Shown here piece after piece: positions 25,177 through 36,000 of a DNA stretch of 64,000 bases; the first letter of the stretch is position 1; each line of letters starts with the position of its first letter. Made by a program: the position numbers and the translations under genes. Source of the stretch: Chitinophagales bacterium (lineage in GTDB: Bacteria > Bacteroidota > Bacteroidia > Chitinophagales > UBA2359). Under the pieces are notes generated by a model. It saw only the letters and a program-made list of their open reading frames with translations. It was not told the origin of the DNA and did not search any database. The stretch covers positions 1 to 64,000 of the forward strand of contig JAEUUX010000121.1 of assembly GCA_016787295.1 (NCBI GenBank), given 5' to 3'.

Positions 25177-25644
25177 TATACTAAATTGAATACAGTATTC
25201 GGATTTTGTAAAATGTTGACAGCCGAATAATTGTGGTCACAAAAAACGCACATCTGCTTACACTATTTTCGCTGTCCGAAATAGTGCTGTTTCGGTCGTT
25301 GAGGCATGAAAGTCACAGCTAAACAGACAAAAAGCGATAAAGTGCCTCAACGATTGCCTACATTTTGTGGTAGCTAATACGGTAAAACAAACAAAATACT
25401 TACTAATTTGCTTGCTACCACAAAATTAAGCAAAGACCACAGCACGCCGGACGAAGCCACTCGAAAAAAGAACACCCTTTTTTGCTATTGTTGCAGGGTG
25501 AGCAAACCAGCTAAATCACCATTTGTCACTTACGGTAATAGCATTTGGAAGAACGGCAAATGGTCGTTAATTGATGTTACATTTTGGAGCGAGTGAGTAA
25601 CATCGTCTATTGTCAAATCCGAAAAGTATTTTCAATTCAGTATA
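25177..25644 (+). mobile_element. Rep-A, non-autonomous inverted-repeat element, copy 1
   Basis: A 468-bp element with imperfect terminal inverted repeats of about 30 bp, beginning TATACTAAATTGAA and ending TTCAATTCAGTATA. Internal inverted pairs include GTTGAGGC...GCCTCAAC and TTGTGGTAGC...GCTACCACAA. A similar copy in opposite orientation lies at 37279-37743, with remnants at 57842-58032 and from 63505. A short reading frame starting AKDHSTPDE-like recurs in three copies, but no transposase is present. Confidence 0.85.
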
Positions 25645-25753
25645 ATTAGTTTTTATAGCATGTATAAAGTTGACAAAGGCGATTTTTCTACTAAAATATC
25701 GTATTTCCCAACAATTTTCTATGACAACTATGTAAGACTCCACAAAATTCACT

Positions 25754-25761
25754 TACCTTTG
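25754..25761 (+). promoter_or_regulatory. -7 box for the amino-acid permease
   Basis: TACCTTTG, 34 bp ahead of the start codon at 25796. Confidence 0.6.
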
Positions 25762-25795
25762 CAACACCTATTAATTCACCCAAAAGGTAGCACAA

Positions 25796-27178
25796 ATGAG
25801 CAATAACTCTTCCACGAAACTCTCGCTATTGGACTCCAGCATGATTATTATGGGGTCGATGATTGGGTCGGGTATTTTTATCGTTTCGGCTGATATTGCC
25901 CGCCAAGTCGAAACGCCCGGCATGTTGTTGTTGGCATGGATAGTCACCACCATTATTACTGTATTTGGTGCGTTGAGCTATGGCGAATTGGCAGCAGCAA
26001 TGCCCAAAGCAGGTGGGCAATATGTCTATTTGCGCGAAGCCTACAGCCCTATGTTTGGTTTTTTATATGGTTGGACGGTTTTTTCGGTCATACAAACAGG
26101 CACTATAGCGGCTGTTGGTGTGGCTTTTGCGAAGTATACGGGCATTTTGTTTCCTATCATATCCGACCAAAATATTTTGCTGCAAATAGGCAGTTTTTCG
26201 GTCAGTACGCAGCAACTGTTGGGTATTGTAGCCATTATGCTGCTCACTTTCTATAATTTCCGCGATGTGAAAATGGGAGCTTTGTTGCAAAATATTTTCA
26301 CATTCACCAAAATTTTCGCCCTTTTGTTAATGGTTATCTTGGGTTTATATTTTGGTCTAACGGGCATGGGCAGTTGGGCTAACTTTTCGCCTGCTTTGCC
26401 GTCGGTTGTCACCCTTGCCACGATTGGCATATTTGGGTCTGCCCTCACGGGTTCGCTTTTTTCTGCCGATGCTTGGAACAACATTACCTATACAGCAGGC
26501 GAGGTCGAAAATCCACAACGCAACATTCCTTTGTCGCTCATCATGGGAACAACATCGGTATTGGCTTTATACTTGCTTGCCAACATCACCTATCTATATA
26601 TTTTGCCCATAGAACAAATAAAAACCGCCGAAAATGACCGTGTAGCCGCGCTCTTGATGCAGACCATTTTGGGCAATAGTGGCAAAACATTTATGGCAGT
26701 GATGATTATGATTTCCACTTTTGGTTGTTTAAACGGCATTATTTTAGCAGGTTCGCGCGTCTATTATGCGATGGCAAAAGACGGTTTTTTCTTTCCACAA
26801 GCGGCTCGCCTCAACGCCAACCACGTACCTGCCAATTCCTTACTTATGCAAGGAGCGTGGGCATCTTTGTTGTGCTTGAGCGGTTCGTATGGACAATTAT
26901 TGGACTACATTATGTTTGCCGTTATGCTGTTCTATATCCTCACCGTTGGCGCGGTGTTTATTTTACGCAAAAAACGCCCCGATATGGAGCGTCCCTACAA
27001 AGCATGGGGCTATCCGCTGGTGCCTGCCCTCTATATCATCATGGCGGTTTATGTGATGTTAAGCATTTTTATCTATAAGCGTGACTATGCGATGTATGGT
27101 CTAATCATCATTTTGTTGGGCATTCCTATCTACTTTTTGTTCAAAAAATATAGCCGAAAACCTATAGAAGGGGCATAA
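25796..27178 (+). CDS. APC-superfamily amino-acid permease (LAT-like)
   Basis: A 460-residue inner-membrane transporter of the amino acid-polyamine-organocation superfamily with about 12 transmembrane helices. The unwound TM1 motif GSMIGSGIF is at residues 20-28 and the TM2 region GELAAAMPKAGGQYVYLRE follows. The cytoplasmic YTAGEVENPQRNIP and AGSRVYYAMAKDGFF segments are typical of L-type amino-acid exchangers. Substrate is probably a neutral amino acid, but this cannot be fixed by sequence alone. The gene has its own promoter and lies between repeat elements; a Rep-B copy starts right after its stop codon. Confidence 0.9.
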   Translation: MSNNSSTKLSLLDSSMIIMGSMIGSGIFIVSADIARQVETPGMLLLAWIVTTIITVFGALSYGELAAAMPKAGGQYVYLREAYSPMFGFLYGWTVFSVIQTGTIAAVGVAFAKYTGILFPIISDQNILLQIGSFSVSTQQLLGIVAIMLLTFYNFRDVKMGALLQNIFTFTKIFALLLMVILGLYFGLTGMGSWANFSPALPSVVTLATIGIFGSALTGSLFSADAWNNITYTAGEVENPQRNIPLSLIMGTTSVLALYLLANITYLYILPIEQIKTAENDRVAALLMQTILGNSGKTFMAVMIMISTFGCLNGIILAGSRVYYAMAKDGFFFPQAARLNANHVPANSLLMQGAWASLLCLSGSYGQLLDYIMFAVMLFYILTVGAVFILRKKRPDMERPYKAWGYPLVPALYIIMAVYVMLSIFIYKRDYAMYGLIIILLGIPIYFLFKKYSRKPIEGA

Positions 27179-27525
27179 TTTTGATAACGACATTAAAAAG
27201 TAGTTTTAGCTTGTGTTGTTCTAAAAAAATGACAAATGCGAAACAATATTTGATAATGACAATCTGATAAGTACCTTATCAAGTCCTTATTTGTTATTAT
27301 CCAAACAACCCAATTAGCTGACAAGATTACCAGCTCAAAATAATAAAAACCCCGATGGGGTGACACATTATTCGACAAAACATGACATCATTTCACCCCG
27401 TCGGGGTTTATGCCTTTTTTGTTCGGTTTTTTTTGCTATAAACCTATCACCCTTTCAGGGTTTATTAAATACTTTCTTATCGTTGCTATTTTCAAAAATA
27501 CCACTTAATAATGTCGCTATCAAAT
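27179..27525 (-). mobile_element. Rep-B, copy 2 (inverted), between converging stop codons
   Basis: A 347-bp copy of Rep-B in opposite orientation to the copy at 23458. It occupies almost the whole gap between the permease stop (27176-27178) and the ribD stop (27528-27530). Its GC-rich hairpins, for example AACCCCGATGGGGTGACAC with TTTCACCCCGTCGGGGTTTA nearby, could end transcription from both sides. Confidence 0.8.
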
Positions 27526-27527
27526 TG

Positions 27528-28565
27528 CTACCGAATAGGTTGCCAAAACTGCACCACATTGTCCTCCAAACGATTTGAAGCGTGACAATAGGCTTTGGGT
27601 AAAAACGGCGCTGCTATGCCATCGTCCCAGTTGGTTGCGCCAATAAAAATGCGGGCTTCGTCCCAGCATTGTTGCGCTATAAAAGCCGTTAAAACTTGCT
27701 GCCCGCCTTCGACTATGATCGATTGTATGTTGGCAGCATGGAGGTGTTGTAATAGTTGCGACAGGGGATTTTGTGCAGCATCGAGGCGAATATATTGCAA
27801 ATTTGGATTGTCGGTATCCTGTTTTTGGTGGTTGACTATCCAAGTTGGTTGCGTTTGGTCAAATAGGTGCAAGGTTTCGGGCAGTTGCAGATGACTATCC
27901 AATACGAGGCGCAAAGGCTGCCGCTGTCCGCCCCATGCTCGGTTGTTGAGGCGCGGATTGTCAATAGCTGCTGTTCGTCGTCCCACCAAAATAGCTTGTT
28001 CTTCGCTTCGCCAGCGGTGTGCGAGGGTTTGGCACAAATGGTTGCTTATCCATTGTTGTTTGGCTTCGTGTGGTGCAAAATAACCGTTGCGGGTTTGCGC
28101 CCATTTCAAAATGATATATGGGCGATGTTGTTGGTGAAAAGTCAAAAAACGGCGATTCAGGTAGCGGGCTTCGGCTTCCATCTCACCCACCAAGACCTCT
28201 ACACCCGCCTCGCGCAAACGTGCAATGCCCCTGCCCGCCACCAACGGAAAAGGGTCGGTCATGGCAACCACCACCCGCCCAATACCTGCCTCTAAAATGG
28301 CATTGGTGCAAGGGGGAGTTTTGCCAAAGTGCGAACAAGGCTCCAAACTGACATACAAAGTAGCTTTGGGCAGCCGCCAACGGTCGTCGGGACGCACCGC
28401 TGCAATGGCATTGACTTCGGCATGTGCTTTGCCAAATTCTTGGTGAAAACCTTCGCCAATGATTCGGTCGTCATGCACCAATACTGCTCCTACTAAGGGG
28501 TTGGGTGCTACATTACCCAAACCGTGTGCCGCCAAATCGAGGCAGCGTTGCATATAGATAGACAT
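27528..28565 (-). CDS. ribD: RibD, bifunctional riboflavin biosynthesis deaminase/reductase
   Basis: RibD carries out two successive steps of riboflavin synthesis: deamination of the pyrimidine product of GTP cyclohydrolase II and NADPH-dependent reduction of its ribosyl chain. The zinc deaminase domain shows HAE (48-50), and PCSHFGKTPPC supplies Cys77 and Cys86. The reductase domain begins near residue 150 (ILKWAQTRNGYFAP). Length, 345 residues, is normal. The gene is divergent from pncA with a 34-bp gap. Other rib genes are not in the window. Confidence 0.95.
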   Translation of the reverse strand: MSIYMQRCLDLAAHGLGNVAPNPLVGAVLVHDDRIIGEGFHQEFGKAHAEVNAIAAVRPDDRWRLPKATLYVSLEPCSHFGKTPPCTNAILEAGIGRVVVAMTDPFPLVAGRGIARLREAGVEVLVGEMEAEARYLNRRFLTFHQQHRPYIILKWAQTRNGYFAPHEAKQQWISNHLCQTLAHRWRSEEQAILVGRRTAAIDNPRLNNRAWGGQRQPLRLVLDSHLQLPETLHLFDQTQPTWIVNHQKQDTDNPNLQYIRLDAAQNPLSQLLQHLHAANIQSIIVEGGQQVLTAFIAQQCWDEARIFIGATNWDDGIAAPFLPKAYCHASNRLEDNVVQFWQPIR

Positions 28566-28599
28566 ACTTTATTTAGTGTACAAAAAATGTTGATCAATA

Positions 28600-29220
28600 A
28601 TGAAAGCATTAATTTTAGTAGATATACAAAACGATTTTGTCGAAGGAGGCGCTTTGGCAGTACCCGATGGCAATGCAGTGGTATCGATTGCCAACCGTTT
28701 GCAAAAAGTTTTTCCGTTGGTGGTTGCCACCCAAGACTTTCACCCCTCCGACCATGCAAGTTTTGCGGCTAATCATAGCGGCAGTGAGATTGGCGATGTG
28801 ATTGATCTTTATGGTTTGTTACAAATTTTGTGGCCCGTGCATTGCGTACAAGGCACCGCAGGGGCAGCATTTGTAGATAGTTTGGACATGAGCGCCGTGC
28901 AAGCCATTTTCCCCAAAGGCACAGACCCAAGCATCGACAGTTATAGCGGTTTTTTTGATAATGGCAAACGAAAAGCCACAGGACTGCACGAGTATTTGCA
29001 AGAAAAAGGTGTTACAGAAGTATATGTGGTGGGATTGGCGACAGACTATTGCGTGAAATATACAGCTTTGGATAGTGCCGCTTTGGGCTACCAAACATTT
29101 GTGGTAGTTGATGCCTGTAGAGGTGTTAATATACAACCCAATGACTCGGACGATGCTTTGCGGGTGATGGAAGCAGCAGGCATTCAGTTGGTCAATAGTC
29201 AAGATATTTTGGAAGGTTAG
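28600..29220 (+). CDS. pncA: PncA, nicotinamidase
   Basis: PncA hydrolyses nicotinamide to nicotinate for NAD salvage. The catalytic triad is visible as Asp8 (LVDIQNDF), Lys106 (FPKGTD) and Cys151 (ATDYCVKYT). Metal ligands Asp46, His48 and His81 are present. The 206-residue length is typical. It faces ribD divergently and converges with the monooxygenase gene. Confidence 0.95.
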   Translation: MKALILVDIQNDFVEGGALAVPDGNAVVSIANRLQKVFPLVVATQDFHPSDHASFAANHSGSEIGDVIDLYGLLQILWPVHCVQGTAGAAFVDSLDMSAVQAIFPKGTDPSIDSYSGFFDNGKRKATGLHEYLQEKGVTEVYVVGLATDYCVKYTALDSAALGYQTFVVVDACRGVNIQPNDSDDALRVMEAAGIQLVNSQDILEG

Positions 29221-29259
29221 CGGATGAAGTCTGCTATTTATTGACTACATTTGAGACTT

Positions 29260-30714
29260 TTATAGCACAATATTATAATCCTGCCACTCCATCTGGGCAG
29301 TTTCTTTCCTGAAACGGCGTGTTAGGTGGGGATATAGAGCAGTAATTTTGCCTTTTTTGTTCTGATACCAACTTTGACAGCCCGATGCCCACACAGTATT
29401 GCCAAATGCTTTTTGGATAGAATCGTTGTATTGTTTTTGTACGAAGGGCTTGAGCTCGAAATACTTGGCTTTGCTTTGTTGTAGTTTTTGCCAATAGTCC
29501 ATGACATAGTTCATTTGTGAATCCATGATATGTACCACCGAATTATGTCCTAATCCTGTGTTGGGTCCCAACAAAAAGAATAAATTGGGATAGTCCGCAA
29601 CGGTAGTGCCGCGATAAGCCGAAACACTTTCTTCTGCCCACAACTGTATCAAATCTTTACCCGATTTGCCATGAATTTGCATGGTCATTACCACATCGGC
29701 TGCTTCAAAGCCTGTTGCAAACACCACCACATCGCAGTCATAGATATTGCCATCTGTGGTTTGAATGCCTTGCGGTACAAAAGACGCTATTGAATCGGTA
29801 ATAAGAGATACATTGGGGCGGTTAAAGGTGGGATAATAGTCGTCTGATTTCAAAATGCGTTTGCAACCAATAACATAGTTGGGCTGTAATTTTTGGCGCA
29901 CAACGGGGTCTCTGACTTCTTTTTGTAGTTTTTTGACAGACATTTGCTGCACCAAACGGTTAAACCACCAATGCCCAACAAAAGACAAACCGATGAGTTC
30001 GTTATACCAATAAATCATTTCGCGCCGAATACGTTGCAAGAGCGGAATTTTGGCATACAATTTTTGCATCAATGGGCTGATTGAACCGTTGAAACGGTGT
30101 GTTACCCACGCACCTGTTCGCTGAAACACCCACAATTGCTCGACTTGGGGTGCAATGCTCGGTATGATTTGAATGGCGCTGGCTCCTGTGCCAATAATTG
30201 CTACTTTTTTGTCTTTCAAATCGATATTTTTCTGCCACCTTGCCGAATGAAAATACATACCTTTGAAATCTTCTATACCTGCAAAAGCGGGCAACACTGG
30301 ACGGTTGAGTGGTCCCCATGCAGATATGACCATGCGAGCGCTATGGTTGTTCCCATTTTGGTCAGTTAAGTGCCAAACGCCTTCAGTGGCATCGAAACGT
30401 AGCTTTTTGATTTCGGTTTGATATTGTATATAGTTTTCCAAATGTCTTTTGTTGACAACTGATTGCATGTATTGCCAAATCTCCTCTTGTTCCGAATAAT
30501 TTTGTGTCCAATAAGGATTAGGTTCGTCGGCAAAACAATAGAGATGTGATTGAACATCACAGGCACAACCAGGATAGATATTGTCGCGCCATGTACCACC
30601 TATTGCGTTGGCGCGCTCAAAGAGAATAAAGTTTGTTTCTCCCGATTTTTGTAGGCGCAGAGCAGCCGTCAAACCGCCAAACCCTGCTCCGATGATAGCA
30701 AAATTGTATAACAT
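29260..30714 (-). CDS. Flavin-containing Baeyer-Villiger-type monooxygenase
   Basis: A 484-residue FAD/NADPH monooxygenase. The FAD-binding GAGFGG is at residues 9-14, the second (NADPH) Rossmann motif GTGASA at 175-180, and the Baeyer-Villiger fingerprint FxGxxxHxxxW at 150-160 (FKGMYFHSARW). Such enzymes insert oxygen next to a ketone or oxidise heteroatoms; the substrate is unknown. A C-terminal VFATGFEAADV segment is also typical. It is a single-gene unit behind the -7 box at 30742-30749. Confidence 0.88.
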   Translation of the reverse strand: MLYNFAIIGAGFGGLTAALRLQKSGETNFILFERANAIGGTWRDNIYPGCACDVQSHLYCFADEPNPYWTQNYSEQEEIWQYMQSVVNKRHLENYIQYQTEIKKLRFDATEGVWHLTDQNGNNHSARMVISAWGPLNRPVLPAFAGIEDFKGMYFHSARWQKNIDLKDKKVAIIGTGASAIQIIPSIAPQVEQLWVFQRTGAWVTHRFNGSISPLMQKLYAKIPLLQRIRREMIYWYNELIGLSFVGHWWFNRLVQQMSVKKLQKEVRDPVVRQKLQPNYVIGCKRILKSDDYYPTFNRPNVSLITDSIASFVPQGIQTTDGNIYDCDVVVFATGFEAADVVMTMQIHGKSGKDLIQLWAEESVSAYRGTTVADYPNLFFLLGPNTGLGHNSVVHIMDSQMNYVMDYWQKLQQSKAKYFELKPFVQKQYNDSIQKAFGNTVWASGCQSWYQNKKGKITALYPHLTRRFRKETAQMEWQDYNIVL

Positions 30715-30741
30715 AATTTAAAAATAGGGTAAAATTGGGAG

Positions 30742-30749
30742 CAAAGGTA
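30742..30749 (-). promoter_or_regulatory. -7 box for the BVMO gene
   Basis: Reads TACCTTTG on the minus strand, 27 bp ahead of the start codon. Confidence 0.55.
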
Positions 30750-30769
30750 GCATAAAAACATTAAAAAAC

Positions 30770-30802
30770 CCCTTTTTCCTTGATTAAAACAAGAAAAAAG
30801 GG
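30770..30802 (-). terminator. Terminator of the TPR gene
   Basis: Arms CCCTTTTTCCTTG and CAAGAAAAAAGGG with one mismatch, 22 bp past the stop on the minus strand. Confidence 0.7.
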
Positions 30803-30824
30803 ATTTGAGGGACATCGCAAATTT

Positions 30825-32255
30825 TTATCCACAAACCAAATAGTCTTCAATTAGTGCCATGATGCTACTATTGTGTTGCAGGTGTGGTATGAGACTAAAA
30901 AACAGCGTGTATTTATGACAATTTACTGACAATGCGTCATGTAAATATTCATAGCCTTCCAAAGTTTTATTGAGCCTATAGCAACAAGCTGCGAGCAAAT
31001 ACAACAGGTCTGCCGACAATTTATTATTTATAAGCATGGCTTTTTGTATGACCTGATAACAACTTTGCCAGTTATGAAAATCATAATGCCAGAAAGCTAA
31101 ATTGTACCAAGCCTGCAAATTTTTGGGTTGTATTGCCACAATTTGAGCATAAACACCCTCAACTTGCTTGTGTAAATCCATTTTTGTATATAGTTGAGCT
31201 AAATAATCAAGGTACTGCACATTATTAGGTTGTATTTGCAATGCTTTTTTACAATACTGTAAGGCAGCAGTATATGCAAATTCTTTTTCATATCCTTGTG
31301 CTTGCAAAAACAATGCTTCTTCGGGTTCTGTTGCCAAGAGTTCTGCTTTATAGGCATATTGTATGGCTTGTTGATAGTTGCCCAATGCCATTGCACAACG
31401 CCCCAATAGTAGCCAAATTTCGTCGTCGGGTTCGCCGTATTCCATTGCCAATAAAAAATAATTTTCGGCAAGTTTATACTCCTCCAATGCCATATAGCAT
31501 ATAGCAATATTGCGATAGGCATCTTCGTCATCTTCCAGAATGGCGGGTACAAATTCGTAGGCATCAATGGCTTTTTCATATAGACCGATTTCCATATATG
31601 CAGTTCCTAAGTTGTACCAAACCAAGTGACAATAGGGATTTTGGTCTAATAAGTGATGATAAATGCGAATTGCTTCGTCTTGTTTACCCAATTCAGATAC
31701 CAAACCAGCCATGCGTTCCAAAGCTCCTTCGTGGCAAGGTGCTATCTTGAGGGCGTGTTTAATGAAGCGATAGGCTTTGGTGGGTTGTCCTAAATTATCG
31801 AATAAATCGGCGGTAAACAGGTAAACATCGGCTTTTTCGTTTGAATGACTGCGCAACAATAAGCAACGCAATTTTTGTAGCGCTAACGAATACCTACCCA
31901 AACCACAATAAATATCTGCTTCTAAGGCAGCTACTTCGTTGTTATCAATTAATAGAATCGGGCATGTATGCAAGTATTTTAGCGCCTTTTGGTACTGGTT
32001 ATCCTCAACCAAAAGTTGCACTTTTTTTAGATGAAATTGGCTTGAATATGGATATTGTTGTATGGCATAATCCAACACCAAAAGTGCTTTTTTGTTGTCG
32101 ATTTCGTGTTGTTGATAGTAGTCTAAAAGATACTCGAAATTGTCTACACTAAAAAAGCAGGTATGTGTTTTGGCGAGCATTGCCTCAAATTGTCTTGCCA
32201 ATTGACGGGCTTTTTGATAGTCGTGATACGGATTGTGGGCGTTTTCTGCATTCAT
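30825..32255 (-). CDS. Tetratricopeptide-repeat protein
   Basis: A 476-residue protein made of about 12 TPR units from start to end, with signatures such as LVWYNLGTAYMEIGLYEKAI and AYRNIAICYMALEEYKLAE. It has no signal peptide and is probably a cytosolic scaffold; its partners are unknown. I chose the ATG at 32255 because the -7 box at 32295-32302 overlaps the upstream part of the longer frame. It has a terminator and stands alone. Confidence 0.85.
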   Translation of the reverse strand: MNAENAHNPYHDYQKARQLARQFEAMLAKTHTCFFSVDNFEYLLDYYQQHEIDNKKALLVLDYAIQQYPYSSQFHLKKVQLLVEDNQYQKALKYLHTCPILLIDNNEVAALEADIYCGLGRYSLALQKLRCLLLRSHSNEKADVYLFTADLFDNLGQPTKAYRFIKHALKIAPCHEGALERMAGLVSELGKQDEAIRIYHHLLDQNPYCHLVWYNLGTAYMEIGLYEKAIDAYEFVPAILEDDEDAYRNIAICYMALEEYKLAENYFLLAMEYGEPDDEIWLLLGRCAMALGNYQQAIQYAYKAELLATEPEEALFLQAQGYEKEFAYTAALQYCKKALQIQPNNVQYLDYLAQLYTKMDLHKQVEGVYAQIVAIQPKNLQAWYNLAFWHYDFHNWQSCYQVIQKAMLINNKLSADLLYLLAACCYRLNKTLEGYEYLHDALSVNCHKYTLFFSLIPHLQHNSSIMALIEDYLVCG

Positions 32256-32294
32256 AGAACAAGAATAATAAAGGGACTTAAATAATGTGACTGC

Positions 32295-32302
32295 CAAAGG
32301 TA
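32295..32302 (-). promoter_or_regulatory. -7 box for the TPR gene
   Basis: Reads TACCTTTG on the minus strand with a TTG about 15-20 bp further upstream. The gap 32303-32963 otherwise shows only AT-rich DNA with nothing I recognise. Confidence 0.55.
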
Positions 32303-32963
32303 AGCATATTATCCCGCAAAACCTATTTGCAATTTGTAATTTTACTTTTCTATTACAATTTATGGAACGTTCAAATAGAGCTTATACTTGAATATAATAC
32401 GCTTGTTTGGTGGGTCATTTTATAAGAAAAATAGGTAGAAAAACACAGGGTTTGATTTACACAAAGTTACGCCGAAAATTCGAAACCACCTATAGTTTTA
32501 CCACTCATACAGCTTTCTGTTAAAAAGTATGCTATATATATGCCTTATCAAAATGCTATTCAAATCGTACAAAATGCTACAATAATCCATAGAAACTTGC
32601 TCGATAAGATTAAAAAAAATAAAATATAGCAACCACTAATACCACCTCCCTAACCACAGAAATATGCCGATTAGCGGCAAATGACAATTTTTTTGTATAG
32701 TGAATGAACCTTTTTAGCTTATCTAAACACTTTTTATTGCTAAAAAAATGTTTTTCTCCTTTTTTATGCTTGGCTTATGCTATGCAAATGAAAAAGAAAA
32801 AAACATACGTCAATTGTCAATCATCATGCAAAGCCACACATCTTGCCAAAACTTGCTGCTTTTAATCGGGCAATGCCTGCAAGTTGGAAACCTTTTTAAT
32901 AGCCTAAAAAAAATCTATACGCATTATTTGCTCTTATATACCCACATTCTTAAGAAAAACCAC

Positions 32964-32971
32964 TACATTTG
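32964..32971 (+). promoter_or_regulatory. -7 box for the lamin-tail T9SS gene
   Basis: TACATTTG fits TAnnTTTG and would start transcription near 32978, supporting the start codon at 33006 and not the longer frame from 32748. Confidence 0.5.
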
Positions 32972-33005
32972 TGGGTCAATATGCCACATTATACAAACCT
33001 TTTCT

Positions 33006-36000
33006 ATGCGATATTTTTTACTGTTGGTATGCACAGCTTTTTTGCTGTTTTCAAATGGTCTTTTTGCTCAAGGTAGCGACTGTAGCACCTTGTCGGCAGG
33101 CACATATAGTTCTTGCGACAATTTTAGTGATAGCGATTTTAGCACCAATCCTGCTTGGCAGGGCAATAGCGACCAATTTATCGTCAATACAAATCAACAA
33201 TTACAACTCAATAGCGCCGCCGCTGATACGAGCTATCTCTCTACTGCCATAAGCATGGGTAAAGAATGGCGCTTATATTTCAAAATGCCTTTTGCTCCGT
33301 CCGACAACAACCGTTTGCGCTATTATTTGGCTTCGGACCAAAGCGATTTGACAGCTCCGCTCAATGGTTATTTTTTGCTCATTGGCGAAAATGGCTCCGC
33401 CGACCCTTTGCAGCTATACCGTCAAGATGGCAATACCCTTAGCTTGTTGGCATCGGGCAATGCAGGCACTGTAGCCAATAATCCCGACATGACCCTCAAA
33501 GTGACGCGCGACAATAGCGGTAATTGGACAGTTTATACGGGTAGTGTCTTGGGTACAGATTTTAACTTAGACCTACAAGCCACCGACAATACCTATAGCA
33601 CCACCAATTTTGCGGGTGTGTGGTGTAAATATACGTCGAGCAATATCAACAAATTCTATTTCGACAATTTCTATGTTGGCGACCCATTGGTAGACAATAC
33701 TCCTCCAACGGTCATCTCACAAGAAATCTTAGACAATACCACTTTGCAAGTGTGTTTTTCGGAAATCGTGAGCGCCATAGAGGGCGAAAATCCCGATAAT
33801 TATGTGCTTAACGGCTCGATTCATCCTACCACAGTAATCGTCGATGCCTCCGAAACCTGCTATACGTTGACCTTTGCCACGCCTTTTGGACAAGGGAACA
33901 ATACACTACAAATCAGCAATTTGCAGGACTCCAATGGTAACACCATGTTGCCCTACAGCGGCAATTTTGTGATATATACACCCCAAAATGGTGATGTTAT
34001 CATCAACGAATTGTTTGCCGACCCAACGCCAAGCGTAGGCTTACCTGAATATGAATTTGTGGAACTCTACAATACCCGCAATTTTCCTATTACGCTCACC
34101 AATTGGCATTTGAGCGATGATTATCCCAACAGCAACGGCGGCACCATCTTAGATTTGGTGATTCCTGCCAATGGTTATGCCGTTATCTGTCCTACTGGAA
34201 CTGCCTTGACTGCCTATCAAGCCCTCAGTTTGGGTGCTTTGGCGGGTGTCACTTCTTTTCCATCATTGAACAACACTGGCGAAACCATCACCCTCGCCGA
34301 CCCCGATGGTGTGTTTATTAATGCAGTGACTTATAGCGACGCATGGTACAACGATTCGGAGAAAAAAGATGGTGGTTATACCTTAGAACTTATCGACTAT
34401 ACTATTCCCTGCAATGGCGCTGCCAACTGGAGTGCTTCGATGGCAACTATTGGCGGAACACCGGGCGCACAAAATTCTATTTTCCAACAACCTACCGACA
34501 CCACACCGCCTTTCTTGTTGGGCGCTACCATCAGCAGTAGCAATACCGTCACCCTTGCCTTTTCTGAAGCCCTCAACAATCCCGACAACGCTATCATTAC
34601 TTTCAACAACAATATTAGTGTGGTCGATGTTAGCGACGAGGGCAACGGACAATTGTTGCTCACCTTAGACAATGATTTGCAAGCAGGAACTATCTATACC
34701 ATTACGGTAGTGGGTGCTGCTGACTGCCTGAACAATATTGCCAACACGCAAACCGCCCAAATTGCCTTGCCACAACCTTCGGGAGTTTTTGATGTATTGA
34801 TAAGCGAAATTTTTGCAGACCCCGATGCCCCTGCTGAATATGATTTGCCTACCATGACGCTTATTCGCGAAAAATATGTAGAAGTTTACAATCGCAGCAA
34901 CAAAGTAATTAGCCTCGAAGGTTGGCAGTTTCGCGACGGAGCCGATACATCTTTCTTAGAACAATACACCCTTTTGCCACAAGGACGCGTCTTGTTGTGT
35001 GCCACCAGCAGCGCAAGTTTGTTTGCTGCCGCTGGCATTCCTGCTTTGGGCGTGAGTAGTTTTCCTGAACCCAACACCACCTCCGATTTCTTATCGTTGG
35101 TCAATGAACAAGGCATTATTATTCATACCGTGAATTATGACAATACATGGTATCGCAACGAAATTAAAGCCAAAGGTGGTTGGACGCTCGAAATGATAGA
35201 CCCAAATAATCCATGCGCAGGTGCCGAAAATTGGCGAGCCTCCGAAAATCCGACAGGTGGCACACCCGCCGCCCAAAACTCCGTGAATGGCACGCAAGCC
35301 GACACCGCTCTGCCCCAAATCATACACGCCGAAGTAGCCACAACCACATCGGTTTGGTTATTTTTTAACGAAAGTTTAGACCGTTCCACTGCCAGCAATA
35401 TCAGCAATTATACTATAGATAATGGCGTACAAATTGCAACTGCCAATGCCATTGCTCCCGAATTTAAAACTGTGGTGTTGGAACTCACCGCGCCGCTCAA
35501 CGAAGGCACTATTTATAATATACAAATCGGGCAAGTGACCGACTGTGTTGGCAACGCAACAGGCATGTACAACACAGCGCCTTTTGGAATTGCCTCCACG
35601 CCCGAAGTAGGCGAATTGGTGATTAACGAAATTTTGTTTGATCCCACCACAGGTGGTTACGATTATGTAGAACTTTATAACAATAGCAACAAAGTTTTGT
35701 CGTTGGGATTCCGCTTTTTTGCCAATGTAGATGTGGATAGCAGCGCACTTGTGTGGGACGAAATTCTGCCCGTTAGCAACGAATTGTATAGTATTTTGCC
35801 ACAACAATATTTGGCATTTACCGAAAATCCCGATTTTGTGCGTCAGCATTATGGTGCTTGCAACAACAATATTCCCTACAATGGCATTATTCAAACAGCA
35901 TTACCCAGCTATTCGAGTGTGGGTGTGGTGGGACTTATCGATTTGTTTGGTAATATTGTTGATGGCGTATTATATGACGAAAATATGCACAATCCTTTGT

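Noticed and set aside
32748-33005. 86-residue N-terminal extension of the lamin-tail protein
   Set aside because: The signal peptide starts at 33006 and a -7 box lies inside the extension.
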